Part shown: in pieces, positions 48,323 through 60,026 of the stretch
Numbering within the stretch: position 1 is the first letter of the stretch
How the letters are laid out: each line of letters starts with the position of its first letter
Source: Margaritispora aquatica
Taxonomy: Eukaryota; Ascomycota; Leotiomycetes; Helotiales; Discinellaceae
Reading direction: 5' to 3'
DNA length: 64,000 nucleotides
Assembly: GCA_007644065.1 (NCBI GenBank)
Contig: VJWN01000023.1
Coordinates: 197,434-261,433, forward strand
Position numbers and translations under genes: made by a program
The notes under the pieces: generated by a model
Told to the model about the DNA's origin: nothing
The model's input: the letters and a program-made list of their open reading frames with translations, nothing else
The model's database searches: none

Positions 48323-49352
48323 GTGTTTGTGTTTTCTTGCAGCGTTCATAGCCAGGCGTTAGGGAGAAATGGTATGTTGGTGATTTTGCTGTTTCCGTTG
48401 CTGGTGTCATTTTCGGCGTAGGGTCGTACTGCTCCTCGTGCTGTTGCTTTCAGCGTTTATTAGTTTTAGGAATGGCATGGTGGTGTACTTGACTTGGTGT
48501 TAGCTCGTGTCCAGTGGGCATTTTCCAAAGGTCTACAGAGTGACTAATGGGACGTTTTGAAGTCAATGTCTTGGTGTTTTTGAATACCCAATATTTCTTT
48601 CTTTGAATTGAGATCAGAGTAGCAGGGCAAAACTCAACCCCTACGGATAGAAGCTTGCCTTATCAAAGGCCCAAGTTGATGTGTTGGCATCAAACCGAGC
48701 CAGAGGTATAGACTAGTACTGATCAAAACGGCTTTGGGAAGAAAACTAGCGTTTCGACAAATCCCTATACCTATTCCCACCAAACCCCACGGCTCAGGCT
48801 TAGTGTCCGAATAAGCCGGTTGAGCTTGCGGCTTCTGTCTTTCCTCTTTATTTTTCTCTCTCTCGACGCGATCCAGAGAAAAGTTTGAAGAAAAGTGCAT
48901 CAAATGTGCATAGAGAGTGCAATCAACCTCAACCAGCTACAGTCATCGATCTACAGTCTACAGTTTACAGTCCACAGTCTACAAGCTCTTGGACTTTCAA
49001 ATCAGATTGAACTGCGATCTTCAACTAAGATATTGTCTACAATCTAGGCCAGATTGTGTACGATCCCTCGAGAACCAAACGCGTTGTGGGGGACGACGGG
49101 AGGTGGTTGACTGACGGGGATCTGATGGGATCAATTGAGGTGAGCTTCTCAGTTTGTTATATACTTTATTCTTGAATAATACTAATACCGTCGAGTTTAC
49201 AGCAAAACATCTTTCGCATGAAGCAGGCCCCTTAATATTTCGAGAAACTCAATCAACAGAGAGTCTCATAAATTTTATCGGCTCTATATAAAAATTGCCA
49301 GCTAGCACATAGACATTCGATTTACATCGATTTACCAGTTCTTGTCTTCAAT
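48323..49352. other. Intergenic region with a short 7-mer tandem repeat
   Basis: About 1 kb without a supported gene. At 48951-48981 the unit CTACAGT is repeated about four times with small changes. A minus-strand frame at 48634-48903 shows no motif. Confidence 0.5.
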
Positions 49353-50144
49353 ATGGCGACTCTACCACCTACAGCACGTGTGTCATTTCACCAGACTGCT
49401 TTGCCCAGCATGCCCCCGTTGAAACGACTCGAAATCCTATTGTCCAACTACATCTTCCTGCCTTCTGTGCTCGACAATCCGCACGAGAGCAACTTCTTCT
49501 CCAGCAGTCCCTCACTCAACATCCACTCCATCCATTACATCGGCGTCAGTACTCCCGCCTTCCGATACCTTTTCGTGGACGCATTGCTTCATAATCTCCA
49601 AAAATGGGATTTCCACCACATCGAGATCACAATCGCAACAGCGGTCCGAATGGAAACCGATGATTGTACTGTGCGCTTCCACATGGATCATATAATCTCT
49701 GGAGCTTGCTTCGACAGCAAGAACAATTTCATGACGCTGATCAGCCCAACAGGAAAGGTGGTTCCATTCAAGCTTGACCTTCTATACGGTCCCAATTGTA
49801 GCCAGGACGTAAGTCCTAGCTACAGAAAGTTGTACACATGGGAATGTGTTATCGAATATCTGAGGGTGTACATCAAATGGGCGAAGGGCTCTGGCGATGT
49901 GGATCCTATCAATCCTTTGAAGGCACTGGGGCTTCTTGGACATGGGTATGCTTTACGGCAGGCTGGTGAGCCAATTCGGGGTGTCCTTTCTTTCCAAGGA
50001 GTTTCTGTTGGGCAGACTTCTGTTGGAGGGGATGTTGAAAAGGCTCAACTTCCGTTGATCGCAGGAGGAGAGTTTGGTAATATGAGGGAAGCTGAGATTT
50101 GGTCGAACGCCGAATTTGTTCAAGAGCCAATACCTTTAGCTTAG
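49353..50144 (+). CDS. Hypothetical protein, single exon
   Basis: An uninterrupted ATG-initiated frame of 263 residues (MATLPPTARV...VQEPIPLA). I do not recognise the family. No signal peptide, no membrane segment and no clear nucleotide-binding motif. The central part alternates hydrophobic and polar residues as in a beta-rich fold (IHSIHYIGVSTPAFRYLFVD; CTVRFHMDHIISGACF), and the C-terminal third is Gly-rich. Codon use and composition resemble the neighbours, and the frame is long and starts with ATG, which supports a real gene. Its neighbours are a glycosidase and an aprataxin-like gene, so the context says nothing about function. Confidence 0.6.
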   Translation: MATLPPTARVSFHQTALPSMPPLKRLEILLSNYIFLPSVLDNPHESNFFSSSPSLNIHSIHYIGVSTPAFRYLFVDALLHNLQKWDFHHIEITIATAVRMETDDCTVRFHMDHIISGACFDSKNNFMTLISPTGKVVPFKLDLLYGPNCSQDVSPSYRKLYTWECVIEYLRVYIKWAKGSGDVDPINPLKALGLLGHGYALRQAGEPIRGVLSFQGVSVGQTSVGGDVEKAQLPLIAGGEFGNMREAEIWSNAEFVQEPIPLA

Positions 50145-50685
50145 ATGCCATGAGTTGAGATATTGACGAGCATAAGGACTTCACATCAACCTGGGTAGCT
50201 TGCAGAGCTCAAACGGTCATAGATATGCTCAATTAATTCAATACCATTTGGACAATGGGATGGCTTTATGAAATACTCCTTGTAATATACTTAATGATCC
50301 TCTATGGAATAGAGTTATTCGGAATGACTCGATTGGATTTTGAGTTCAACTCTCCCCGACTCGCAACCTGGACGATCGGCTGCACGCACCATGCAAAATG
50401 CACTGCACCATGCACAATGCAGACTACCGTCAAATGTCGTCTTACCTAGGCTGGGCTTGAAGGTGAGCTTTAGGGTGAACCGAATTCCTGTCTGTCGGAC
50501 GAGACAATTATTTTGTCTCATGACCCAAGAAAAAGCCACCTTGGAACCTGATGATCCACTTCCCCAGCTTTTCGTTTGTTCCCCGCGTTTATACTGGAGA
50601 TGTTATAGACCTCGCTCGTTCACTATGATTGCCTTTTCTATGTGTTCGTCGTCGAAATTCTCTTTACAGCTTCACCCATTTCAGA
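50145..50685. other. Intergenic, promoter side of the GH78-like gene
   Basis: No gene seen. A short CATGCAAAATGCACTG...CATGCACAATGCAG near-repeat lies at 50390-50420. Confidence 0.45.
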
Positions 50686-53147
50686 ATGCAAGTGTATCGT
50701 TCTGCAATCATCAGCGCGTTCTTCTCTTGTGTCTTTGCCTCCCCTAAGTACGAAGGACCGGACTACAACGCTCTTCCGCTTGATACCCTGTTTCCCGGCC
50801 CATGGGAGGCAAATATCAAGGCGCCTGCAAATAAGAGCTTCATTGTTCCGGTCCGCATCTTTAAGACTGAGGGACCAACTACGGGGGCAGATAGTGTGCT
50901 GCAAGATGCAGATGTTCATGCCAATGGCGGACTGAAATCATGGGCAATGGGCCCTGGTGGTCTCATTACCTTCGAATTTGAAGAGAATATTGGCGGGAAG
51001 TGAGTTTTCCATTGGAAACGCAGTCTATATCCTGCTAAACAATTCGCAGAGTTTGCTTCGAAGTCGAAGACATCAAGAACGATCCCTTCCTCGTCCTCTC
51101 GTACTCCGAATCCCCCTTTTTCGCAGGCCGAGAATGTGATTCTACAGGCGATGAGCAAGGTCGAGATCTGCCGCTTCGGTACGCCATGACGCACAATGGT
51201 ACCAATTGCGTGGAAGGTGGTTACAACCGCGGCGCATTCAAGTACCTTACGGTCTTCATGCCGGAGTACGACATGCCTACTGAAGGCGGCTTATGGCATG
51301 ATAACCATGTGCCCCCAAAGCGAGTGCTTGCTCCGCTTTCGTGGTATCACACGCTTGCGCAGATGGTGTTGGGCTGGACACCGAGGGTCAAGTATGACAA
51401 GGCTAGGGAACCTGGGGTGAAGATCTCGGGTTTATGGGTCAATTGCACTGCGTTTCCGTCGAATCCTAATGGGAGGGCGTATACGGGGTATTTTGACAGC
51501 TCATCGTCTATGCTGAATCGCGTCTGGTACGCTGGTGCGTGGACGTTGCAGCTGTCGACTATTGATCCTAAAGAAGGTGGGTCAATTGTGCAATGGAATC
51601 GTATGTTTGACGGTAACACTGCCCCGAGAGGAGCTTGGTACTCGAATTACACTGTTGCTCGAGGGAGAGTGGTCACTACGGATGGTGCGAAGAGAGATCG
51701 CATGGTGTGGCCCGGAGACATGACAATTGCGGTGCCGGGCATTGCGGTCTCAACATATGACATGCTTGCTATTCGTAACGCGCTCGATATTATTTATGAG
51801 CTCCAGTATTCTGATGGGTCGATGCCATATGCTGGTCCGCCAAGTGGTTCGCGTGGCGAATTCAGTGATACTTATCATCTACATACATTGATTGGCACTT
51901 ATTTCTACGTGCTTTACTCTGGAGATCTGGACTGGCTTGAAAACAAATGGAAGCATTACACTGATGCTGTGGAAGTCAGTATCAGGAAAGTGGATGAGAC
52001 TGGTCTGCTCCATGTTTCTTCAACGATGGACTGGAATCGGGCAGGCATGACAGGCCATAACATTGAAGCATCGTCTCTAATTTACGAAGTTCTTGGAAAC
52101 ACCCTAAAACTTGCGACATGGCTAAACAAGAAAGACAAGAAGGATATCGCTCACTGGGTTGAAACTCGTAAGCGTTTATTCAAGGGCATCAACACCATCC
52201 TCTACTGCCCCAAAGATGGCATGTACGCTGATAATCTCGGACGACGCGGTTGCGAAGGCGCTGAGAAGTGTCTACCGCAAGACGGCAACGGTTGGGCGCT
52301 CATGTCCGGCGTGATCCCCTCCTCTAAAGTTGCCTACAATGTGTCAGAGAACCTACGAAAGCGATGGAATAAGTACGGTGCTCCTGCTGTCGAGTTCCCT
52401 AATGTCATGTCGCCATTCGCATCATCGTTTGAACTGATGGGACACAGCGCAGCCGGGAATCTCGATGCGGCTGTTGAGCTCATGGAGTTGATGTGGGGAT
52501 ATATGATGGATGGGCCTGGCATGACGAACTCGACTCTGTGCGAGGGATATCGTACCGATGGTTACGTGCAATATCCTGCGTACTGGTCGGCAGCAAGGAA
52601 TTCGCATGCGCATGGATGGGCGACTGGACCGACCACAGTGCTTATGCAAGGCGTTTTGGGGATCACACTTACGAGCCCGCTGGGAAAGACGTGGCGCATT
52701 GAGCCAGTGTTGAGTAAATGGCTTAGCTACGCGAGAGGTGGGTTTGCAACGAGATTAGGGAAGTTCGAGGTTGATGTTACCCTAATGCGAAGCTTGACAA
52801 CGGGAAGAAAGGTAGAGTCGTTGAAGTTTAGTGTTCCGAGGGATACGACTGGGACTTTGAAATGGGGTGCAAACGAGACAGTGTTTACTAAGGAGATGGG
52901 AACCAGGTTCAGCTTGTATCGCTATGTTGATGAACGGGCTTTAGGACAGGAGGGCTGGCAGACTTGGGGAGTAGATGAGATTCATCAGTATGTTGTGGAC
53001 GATACATTCGTTAAGCCTATCCCGGAGAAGAGACCAGAGGGTGTGGTTGATTGGGAGGAGTTGGAGAAGAATTATGGGCGTGCTGAGAAGAGATTTGGAG
53101 GTGGAAGACATGAGCATTGGGCATCAGAAGGCAAGGAAGATCTCTAG
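50686..53147 (+). CDS. Secreted GH78-like glycosidase (alpha-L-rhamnosidase-type)
   Basis: Two exons (50686-50999, 51050-53147; 50-nt intron) give 803 residues. The N-terminus is a short signal peptide (VYRSAIISAFFSCVFASP). A beta-rich N-terminal domain leads to an (alpha/alpha)6-barrel typical of six-hairpin glycosidases: FDSSSSMLNRVWYAGAWTLQ, RDRMVWPGDMTIAVP, and near the end SHAHGWATGPTTVLMQGVLG, then a C-terminal beta domain (GFATRLGKFEVDVTL). This resembles fungal GH78 alpha-L-rhamnosidases, which release rhamnose from plant pectin and glycosides by inversion. Several NxS/T sequons and paired Cys fit an extracellular protein. The substrate could differ, since many GH78-like fungal proteins are uncharacterised; the fold assignment is firmer than the sugar specificity. 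Confidence 0.82.
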
Positions 53148-53526
53148 AAAGATGAGTTGAAGAGATGGCAAGAATCACACTTAAAAGCCTCGGACCAACA
53201 TTTTGGTTCTAGTTGCACATGCAAATTTACGAATTTTACGAATATTTTCTTTAGAAGCGGTTCCGAAGAGAATCTATCTGACTGGCTCTCAGAAAGATCG
53301 ATTGAATGATAGCTTCACAAGTTCATCGTGTCTGAAGCGTCTTAGAGGCGTGGCAAGTGCCATATAGACTATCTCATTCTCGTACGACTGCTCATGTCCG
53401 CATCAGGTGATGTTCACATAAATCACCTGATTGTAACAATTACTTCACCATACCGGCATTTACACTCTCTTGCTTTACTCTAACTACCCGCACTATCGCT
53501 TTAACTCGCTCTTCTTCTATACAACG
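53148..53526. other. Intergenic
   Basis: 379 bp, no gene seen; contains the promoter of the flavoprotein gene. The open frame continues upstream to 53470 but begins there with TTG. Confidence 0.45.
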
Positions 53527-55182
53527 ATGAGCCGTCGCCTTACAATCGTTCTCATAATACTATCACTCCTCATAGCCTCAATATCAATGCTCCTACGTCC
53601 CCTGCTCACAAGCATCACAACAACTCTCTTCAAACCAACAACAACAGCCATCAGCAAAATGACCACCGTCTCACCCGCTTCTCCAAAATGGAAGGGCGTA
53701 ATAGTAGTCGGCTCCGGCCTCGCCGGCCTCACGACAGCCAGCGAACTCATAGCATCCAATATTCCCGTTCACATGCTCGAGCGCTACCCCAAGCCCGGCG
53801 GGAACAGCATCAAAGCCTCCTCCGGCATCAACGGAGCACCGACACGCTTCCAAGCCGGTCCAGAAATCGACAAGTACTTTTATGCTGACACCGTGGCGTC
53901 GGTGGGGAAAGTGATGCTGGTTCCGGAATGGACGGACTTGAGAGAGTCCCTGGTGCAGGCTTTGACAGGAGATAGTAAGAGTGCGGTTGAGTGGCTAGTC
54001 GATGAGAAAGGCGTCGATCTAAGTGTCGTGGCGATGATGGGTGGGCATTCTGTTGCAAGGACGCATAGAGGAGCTGGAAAGACGCCGCCTGGTGCGAGTT
54101 TGGTGTTAACGCTACTTAAAAGCCTCAAGGAGTCTCCGCTCTTTGAGCTGGAAAGCGAATGTGTCGTGACCAAGGTGCTGCGTAAGGACGAAGGGAAAGG
54201 AAGGGTAGAGGGCGTAGAGTATGAATGTACCGCTGATGGTGCCACGACCACCAAGACGCTGTACGGGCCAGTTGTTTTCGCTACTGGTGGATTCGCGGGC
54301 GATAGTGGCAAGGCTGGTATGCTCGCTAAGTATAGACCCGATCTCGCTTCCTATCCGTCGACGAACTCACATCGGCCTGGCTCGCAGGGACTGCTTACGG
54401 CTGTTGGCGCGCGGTTGATTGACATGGAATACGTACAAGTCCATCCCACGGCGTTTGTTGATCCAAAGGACGAATGGGAGCCAGTGAAATTCCTCGCGGC
54501 TGAGATGCTGAGAGGTGAAGGTGGTGTGTTACTGCATGGCGGAAAGAGATTCATAAATGAGCTTAAGACGAGGAAAGTAGTTGTAGATGCTATCACGGCA
54601 TTACCGAGCACCAAGATGGCAGCCGATGAGAATGGTCACGAAAAACAGCAATGGGGCATCACCCTTCTCCTCGACGAAGCCACGTATCAGAAGACGAAAG
54701 CTCACGTCGATTTCTACATCTTCAAAGGCCTCATGCACAAAACCACTATCTGGGCTCTCCCCAACTCAGAATCAGTCCTCGCTACTCTTGCCGAATACTC
54801 GACTGCTGCGACTGGGAAAGCAAAAGATGTCCTCGGGAGGACGGATTTCGGCGCCTGGAAGCTAGGATCGTCGGGTTCTGGGTCAGATGTAGATTTGAAG
54901 GTGGAAATGGGAAGTACAGTCTACGTCGGCACCGTGACGCCCGCGATTCATTTCACGATGGGGGGCGTGGTGATTGATGAATTTGCGAACGTCATGGAAG
55001 CTGGTCCTGACGGCAATGGAGGGAGTGAGAAGGGGAGCCCCATAGAAGGCCTATGGGCCGCGGGCGAGGTGACGGGAGGTGTGCATGGTGAGAATAGACT
55101 GGGTGGCAGCTCATTGTTGGAGTGTGTTGTTTTTGGGCGGAGGGCGGCGAGAGGTGCGGGGGAGTATTTTAATAACCTGTGA
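53527..55182 (+). CDS. Fumarate-reductase-type FAD oxidoreductase (Osm1/Frd1-like)
   Basis: Single exon of 551 residues. The N-terminus is a hydrophobic segment (LTIVLIILSLLIASISMLL) that could be a signal-anchor, as in Osm1-type enzymes. The FAD domain begins with VIVVGSGLAGLTTA. Family landmarks follow: ERYPKPGGNSIKASSGIN, MMGGHSVARTHRGAGKTP, YVQVHPTAFVDP, GGKRFINEL, HFTMGGVVID and WAAGEVTGGVHGENRLGG. These enzymes reduce fumarate to succinate with reduced flavin as donor, regenerating oxidised FAD in the ER or mitochondria under low oxygen. There is no cytochrome b5 or ApbE-like partner domain, as is usual for the yeast-type soluble form. Intact, with all landmark motifs present. Confidence 0.9.
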   Translation: MSRRLTIVLIILSLLIASISMLLRPLLTSITTTLFKPTTTAISKMTTVSPASPKWKGVIVVGSGLAGLTTASELIASNIPVHMLERYPKPGGNSIKASSGINGAPTRFQAGPEIDKYFYADTVASVGKVMLVPEWTDLRESLVQALTGDSKSAVEWLVDEKGVDLSVVAMMGGHSVARTHRGAGKTPPGASLVLTLLKSLKESPLFELESECVVTKVLRKDEGKGRVEGVEYECTADGATTTKTLYGPVVFATGGFAGDSGKAGMLAKYRPDLASYPSTNSHRPGSQGLLTAVGARLIDMEYVQVHPTAFVDPKDEWEPVKFLAAEMLRGEGGVLLHGGKRFINELKTRKVVVDAITALPSTKMAADENGHEKQQWGITLLLDEATYQKTKAHVDFYIFKGLMHKTTIWALPNSESVLATLAEYSTAATGKAKDVLGRTDFGAWKLGSSGSGSDVDLKVEMGSTVYVGTVTPAIHFTMGGVVIDEFANVMEAGPDGNGGSEKGSPIEGLWAAGEVTGGVHGENRLGGSSLLECVVFGRRAARGAGEYFNNL

Positions 55183-56112
55183 GTGAGATGAGACTTCTTG
55201 TGGAGGTGTGTTTGCGTTTTTAGGGGAAAGTGGAAAGTGAAAAATCAAAATTGAAAGTGGGTTTATTGTGATGTTGTGGTATGGTGAGGTAGTATGTACC
55301 AGGATTAGGATCTGGATGTTCGGGAGAAATGGGAAACTGAAAATTGAAAATCACATAGGGTTGGTATGTATTCAGGATTTTTTTTTTAGCGCCCGGGGTG
55401 GGGGGGTATGATCACTGCGTTACATGTGAGTAGTCGCTAAAGTAACTACATCAGTTTGGGAAAAGCAAGTAGTGTTGATGTCCAATACCAAATATCCACA
55501 AGACAATTCACCATCCTCAGAATATGTGAGAATCTGCTGGCTCTATTACATTAGGTGAATAAAGGTATACAGTCACAAATAGAACTGTAGAGGTTGAGAC
55601 GGAGAATGTGGAATGACGGTGGTACTGAGTAAGTGAGGGTGATATTGCTTGACTTGGCTCGAAATGGGTGTGTCGTTTCGCTTATTTTACCAGCCTTTGT
55701 CTTCACTTCGCCTACCCACGTCGCTTTGTTAGCAGATTAATCGTGAAAGGCTATTTATGCAACCAAGACATTTGGTGAGAGAGGAATATTGTGGACAGTG
55801 GGCATGGTGGAACGAAAACTGAGGATGGGTCGGCCTGTTGCGTATCAGACAGGCACACTTGGACAGATCTCTGCCCAGATTGTGCGTTGTGAGAGGTATT
55901 CCTTTCATGTCGCTGTTGTTGTGAAGGGAGCGATGCTGATCATAATATTATCGACCTTAGCCAAGAGCAATCCTGTTTACAGCACATGACTTGTAGTGCA
56001 CAAGATTAGATCGGGTTTCTAGTTTCAATTTAATTACTCTAAGATACGCTAAACGACAAACGCCCATGCCAAAGGAACCCATTTCATCACTCCTCCACTC
56101 CACAATCATTAA
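55183..56112. other. Convergent 3' flanks
   Basis: About 930 bp with no gene accepted. Includes a T-run and G-run at 55378-55410. A frame at 55789-55989 has no motif. Confidence 0.5.
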
Positions 56113-57495
56113 TCAAGACCACATACAAAAGCTCGACTCGACATAGCCATATCGTACTCCAAACAGCGTACTCAATCCATCACTATAGACCTCCCTCTCG
56201 AGGGTTCCCTCCTCCTTCCCTCCCGTCCTCCGTCTCATAACAGACACCTGCCACGAGAACGGTGAGTGTCCCACGCCCACAAACGCCTGACTCCTCAGCA
56301 CGACCAAGAAATCCACGAGCGCCCTCTGATCCCAGCGCAACGCGTCCAACTCTTCCAAATCCCGCCCCTTCAATATTTCCTCCTTGTGCGTGACCTCGAT
56401 GTTGTGCTCCGCGGCTTGCGTGGATAGTTTGAACACCTCCTGGAGGTCGCCGGACGCGACGTACATGGTCCTCAGGCCGAGTGCGGTGGCCGTGGAGATG
56501 TATGCCGAGGCTTGTGCTTGGAAGTGGGAGTACAGCACGTCGGAGGTGTGTCTGGTCGCGAGGTACGGGGACTCCGTTGCAAGATGTGCGCCCATGAATG
56601 AGGGGTTGAGGATGGGCTGCGAGAAGTTCATGTCCATCCGATACCAGAAGTCGATGCCGCGCAAGACTTTCGTGGCCAGTTTTCGGACATCGGGGCGGAA
56701 TTTCAGCATCGAACCAAAGTCGTCTGCAAATGCGTGGCCGTTGGCGTGGGTGGGGTAGTGCAGGAAGGATTGCTCGAGGTCGATGATGATGGGTTCGTTG
56801 GCGGGGGAGTGTGCCATTGAGGTGTCGATCCAGGCCGCGAGGAGAGAGGGCCATTGCTCTGGGTGCTCGACGCCGCTGGTGGGTACGTTCTCAAACAGCG
56901 ACTCTGGGGAAAGACTACGGCGGCGGTCTGTGATCGTTTGGTCGAGGCGGCGGATGAGTGGCATTTCCGGGCACGAGAGGCGTAATGACTCAACGAAGTG
57001 CGTTTTGTCGAAGAGGTAGTCGATTCCCTGTCGTCCTGCACCGTGGCGGCGATCGAGATGCGAGGAGTGTTGATCTTCCTCCATCTCGTCATGGTTGTCA
57101 TTTGCATGCGTATCTCCCATTTCATCATCCTCCCGCAGTGCTATGTTTGGGAGCACAAGACTTCCCCCTGCTGCCATGGCGTACCGGACGCAGTTCAGGA
57201 TCGAGTTCCGGACGTGGCCGACCCCGCCATGATTATTGTCACATGTGAAGACGAGACTGTCGTTCCAGTGCGTGGCGGCGCAGACATCTCGAATTGCTTT
57301 TGATTTTATGGGTGGGAAGTCGAACACGTCTGTCTTTTCAGCGGTGCCCATTTGGGCTTGCCCGTCGTTGTAGACGGACCATATTGCGTGTGTGGGGTTG
57401 TATTGGTTTCTGCTGGCTAGGAAGAGCCATAATGTTACCACGACGACTGCTCCAAGTAGAATATGCCGCCGACTTGGTCCTGCTGTAATCGACAT
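56113..57495 (-). CDS. Type II membrane glycosyltransferase-like protein (O-fucosyltransferase-like)
   Basis: Single exon of 460 residues starting at ATG 57495. A basic N-terminus precedes one membrane segment (ILLGAVVVVTLWLFLA, about residues 12-27), the type II Golgi topology. The luminal domain starts with VFTCDNNHGGVGHVRNSILN, followed by CVRYAMAAGGSLVLPNI, the conserved head of a fungal family related to GDP-fucose O-fucosyltransferases, and ends with a block (FLVVLRSQAFVGVGHSPFSW) resembling the nucleotide-sugar binding end of that fold. An acidic, His/Asp-rich insertion (residues about 125-150) looks disordered. Biochemical activity of the fungal members is not established, so the donor sugar is an inference. 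The flanking genes are unrelated. Confidence 0.72.
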   Translation of the reverse strand: MSITAGPSRRHILLGAVVVVTLWLFLASRNQYNPTHAIWSVYNDGQAQMGTAEKTDVFDFPPIKSKAIRDVCAATHWNDSLVFTCDNNHGGVGHVRNSILNCVRYAMAAGGSLVLPNIALREDDEMGDTHANDNHDEMEEDQHSSHLDRRHGAGRQGIDYLFDKTHFVESLRLSCPEMPLIRRLDQTITDRRRSLSPESLFENVPTSGVEHPEQWPSLLAAWIDTSMAHSPANEPIIIDLEQSFLHYPTHANGHAFADDFGSMLKFRPDVRKLATKVLRGIDFWYRMDMNFSQPILNPSFMGAHLATESPYLATRHTSDVLYSHFQAQASAYISTATALGLRTMYVASGDLQEVFKLSTQAAEHNIEVTHKEEILKGRDLEELDALRWDQRALVDFLVVLRSQAFVGVGHSPFSWQVSVMRRRTGGKEEGTLEREVYSDGLSTLFGVRYGYVESSFCMWS

Positions 57496-58216
57496 CTTTT
57501 ATACACGTAAGGAAGTTTGGTTTCTAAATTGATGGATTCGAAAAGGAAGAGAGGAGAGAAATAAAAAGGTTGGAAGAAACTTTAGTATCCAAACATTCAA
57601 ACATCCAAACATGAAGCTCGGCCTTGGCTTGTGTGATTTACGCTTTGGTGGTGTTTGAGGTTTCGAGAGCGGGGCTTTCTCCTTGGTGCTTCTGAGGTAG
57701 GCGAGGGGGCGTCCGGGGATCTGAGAGCTTAAATCCACGACATATTTGTTTCATCATGACCAGCTACACAAACATCGTTCTTCGAGGCGTTGATAATAAA
57801 ACAAGCTCGAGCTGCTGCCCTGACTGTCACGGGACACAAATCTCTAGCATCATAAGATTTGTGTCCACTTTGGAACACTTGTTCTCAATAGTGTTATGAG
57901 CTCAGGGGTTCGCTTAAGCAACTTTCCATTTCCCTCATCACGAAGGAGTTCGGAAGTCTCGCAAGCACTGATTGTAGTGAGTGGGAGATATCGGCTGGCG
58001 ATAACTCTCGCACAGCCTCAATGTGGATATATATACCAACGCGTAAGAAATATTCCCAGATATAAGGTCATTCGTCAAACATGTAGAGGAAAGGAAGTTC
58101 ATATCTGTACGTAACAAATGTGTGATCTCCAGCAAGGAGAAATGAGCCTTGCTCGCGAATACTGGGGCATCATTAAGAGGAAAGCTCGTCAAACAAGTTG
58201 AAAAAGAGCCATTCGG
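57496..58216. other. Intergenic
   Basis: About 720 bp; promoter of the glycosyltransferase-like gene and 3' flank of the TCD gene. No gene seen. Confidence 0.5.
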
Positions 58217-60026
58217 CTATCTATATTTCTCAAAGCCAATCTCCTCTTGTATCCTACCTTCTACTACTTTCACAATATCTTCTCCATATACATCAACAAG
58301 TGATCTTCCACCCTTGAGCACTTCTTTCTCGTGTACTGCTGCCTCCTCTCTAGTCATACATACCAGGTCTCGTAATTTCACCTTGCTGCTTTTCTGCCCC
58401 GCCACGCTCAAGTTTAAAGTACTGCCCTCTGGCTTCCGCCACCTGACAAGCGCCAATCTTGTTGGGATGCCAGAGATAGCACTTCGACCTCTAAACACTT
58501 CTTCAACGATATAACCCACATCGATAGAGCTCACTGCGAGCTTCATTCCTTGTGCATCCTCGCCAGGCGTGGTAACTCGAGCAAGCTTTTCCTCGGAGCC
58601 TTGAAGTTGGGCTAAGATGCCATCATACATCTTCTCTCTAGCCTTTGCTGGGACGTACTCCACTGGATAACCTGTGACTTGAAGGATGACGTGGTTTGCT
58701 ACTGCATAACCAAAGACCGCAGGCATCGTGCCCAACACTGGAAGAATCCTAACGCGGAAATCAGGTAACACACCGAGCTCTCCCACCGACCCCTTCTTGA
58801 ACTCCTCTTCTGGCAAAGGTAGTAATTGTGCTTTTCCGGGGCCAGGTTTCTCAGTCGAGTACACAACTGGTATTCCAGACGCAACGCCCACTTTACGCAA
58901 GCGTTGTCTGGTAGCGCGAGAGAGTGGATCTTCTGTACTTGCGGAGATATCTCCAATAAAAATGCGCGTTGGGTCTGACTTGCAGCCAGCACCCATTGAA
59001 GAGATGACTTTTAAGTTATTCTTGTAGCAGTATTCCAACAGTGCAACTTTGCTATCGATATTGTCGATCGCATCAACGATATAGTCTGGCTTACGTCCCT
59101 GCCATGGTCCCAGTAGTCTGTCCGCGGCCGAGGCACCAAAAAGCTCGTTACATAGGTCAAAGTGAACCCAGGGGGTGATCTGCTGAAGTCGTTTCTTCAA
59201 GGTACCGACCTTAGAGGTACCCACGTCACCCAGTGTAGCTACAGCATGTCGATTCAGAGAAGATAGGGTGACCTGGTCGAAGTCGATGAGCCGAATGTAT
59301 GTGACGCCTGACCGAGCGAGAGCAGCTGTACAATGTGATCCTACGCCTCCGCATCCAACCACGATCACAAATGCAGACCTCAATTTGTTCAGTCCCTCAT
59401 CAGTAAGAAAGACTCGATTCCTCGCCAATTGTTCGAGAATCAGTTCTATGATGATTAGTATGGCATATTACTCCTTTGCAGATCTGACGTACCATCATCG
59501 TAATCTCCTTTCTGTGCCCTCCTCGCCAATTCAGCACTCCTCTCATCTTCCTTGCTTAATGGTATCGCACCTCCGAAGTCTGTAAGCTTTACTTCTTTCG
59601 TCAGCAACATCCGCTTGAAAATTGGATGGCGGAACTCGCCTTGTCGATGACGTGTGCTCTCCCCACCTCAGGTATATTCCTCTTCAAATCCTGCACCCTC
59701 TCCCTTCGCTGCACAGCCTGATATCCAAATATCGCGCCTGCAACAACAGCTCCGGACACTAAAGCTGTCGCCGCAAATTGTGCTTGGCTTGAACTCGCCG
59801 CCCGCTGAAACCAAGACGACATGCTTTCCTGCCTCGCCTGCTCGCGAGCTTTACGATCCTCCTCTGCTTTATATTCCTCTTCTTCCCTTCGCCTCTGCTC
59901 CTCGCGCTCCCGCCCCAGTTGTTGTGTGCGCGGGTCGTAGTCGTACTCGGAATGGTAGTCGTCGTTGTTCCAAGGGTTCGAATATTGCTGTTGCTGGCGA
60001 TATGACTGGTTATATCGCCGATCCAT
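58217..60026 (-). CDS. tRNA threonylcarbamoyladenosine dehydratase (TCD1/TCD2, E1-like)
   Basis: Three exons (60026-59640, 59586-59493, 59445-58217) close in frame to give 569 residues. The first intron appears to start with GC (AAG|GCGAGT) and to end AAAG, with a CTGAC branch site; it yields VIDK|LTDFGGAIPLSKEDERS, which matches the fungal family. Residues 1-65 are Gln-rich and charged; a hydrophobic segment (FAATALVSGAVVAGAIFGYQ) follows, as in outer-mitochondrial-membrane Tcd proteins. The ThiF/E1 domain has VGCGGVGSH and DFDQVTLSSLNRH, then VDAIDNIDSK and MGAGCKSDPTR. TCD enzymes cyclise the N6-threonylcarbamoyl group of A37 in ANN-decoding tRNAs in an ATP-dependent step that improves decoding. 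Fungi often carry two paralogs, so TCD1 versus TCD2 is left open. Confidence 0.93.

Noticed and set aside
48634..48903. 89-codon minus-strand frame downstream of the aprataxin-like gene
   Set aside because: No motif; probably chance in a non-coding interval.
55789..55989. 66-codon frame between flavoprotein and glycosyltransferase-like genes
   Set aside because: No motif, and no sign of exon structure.
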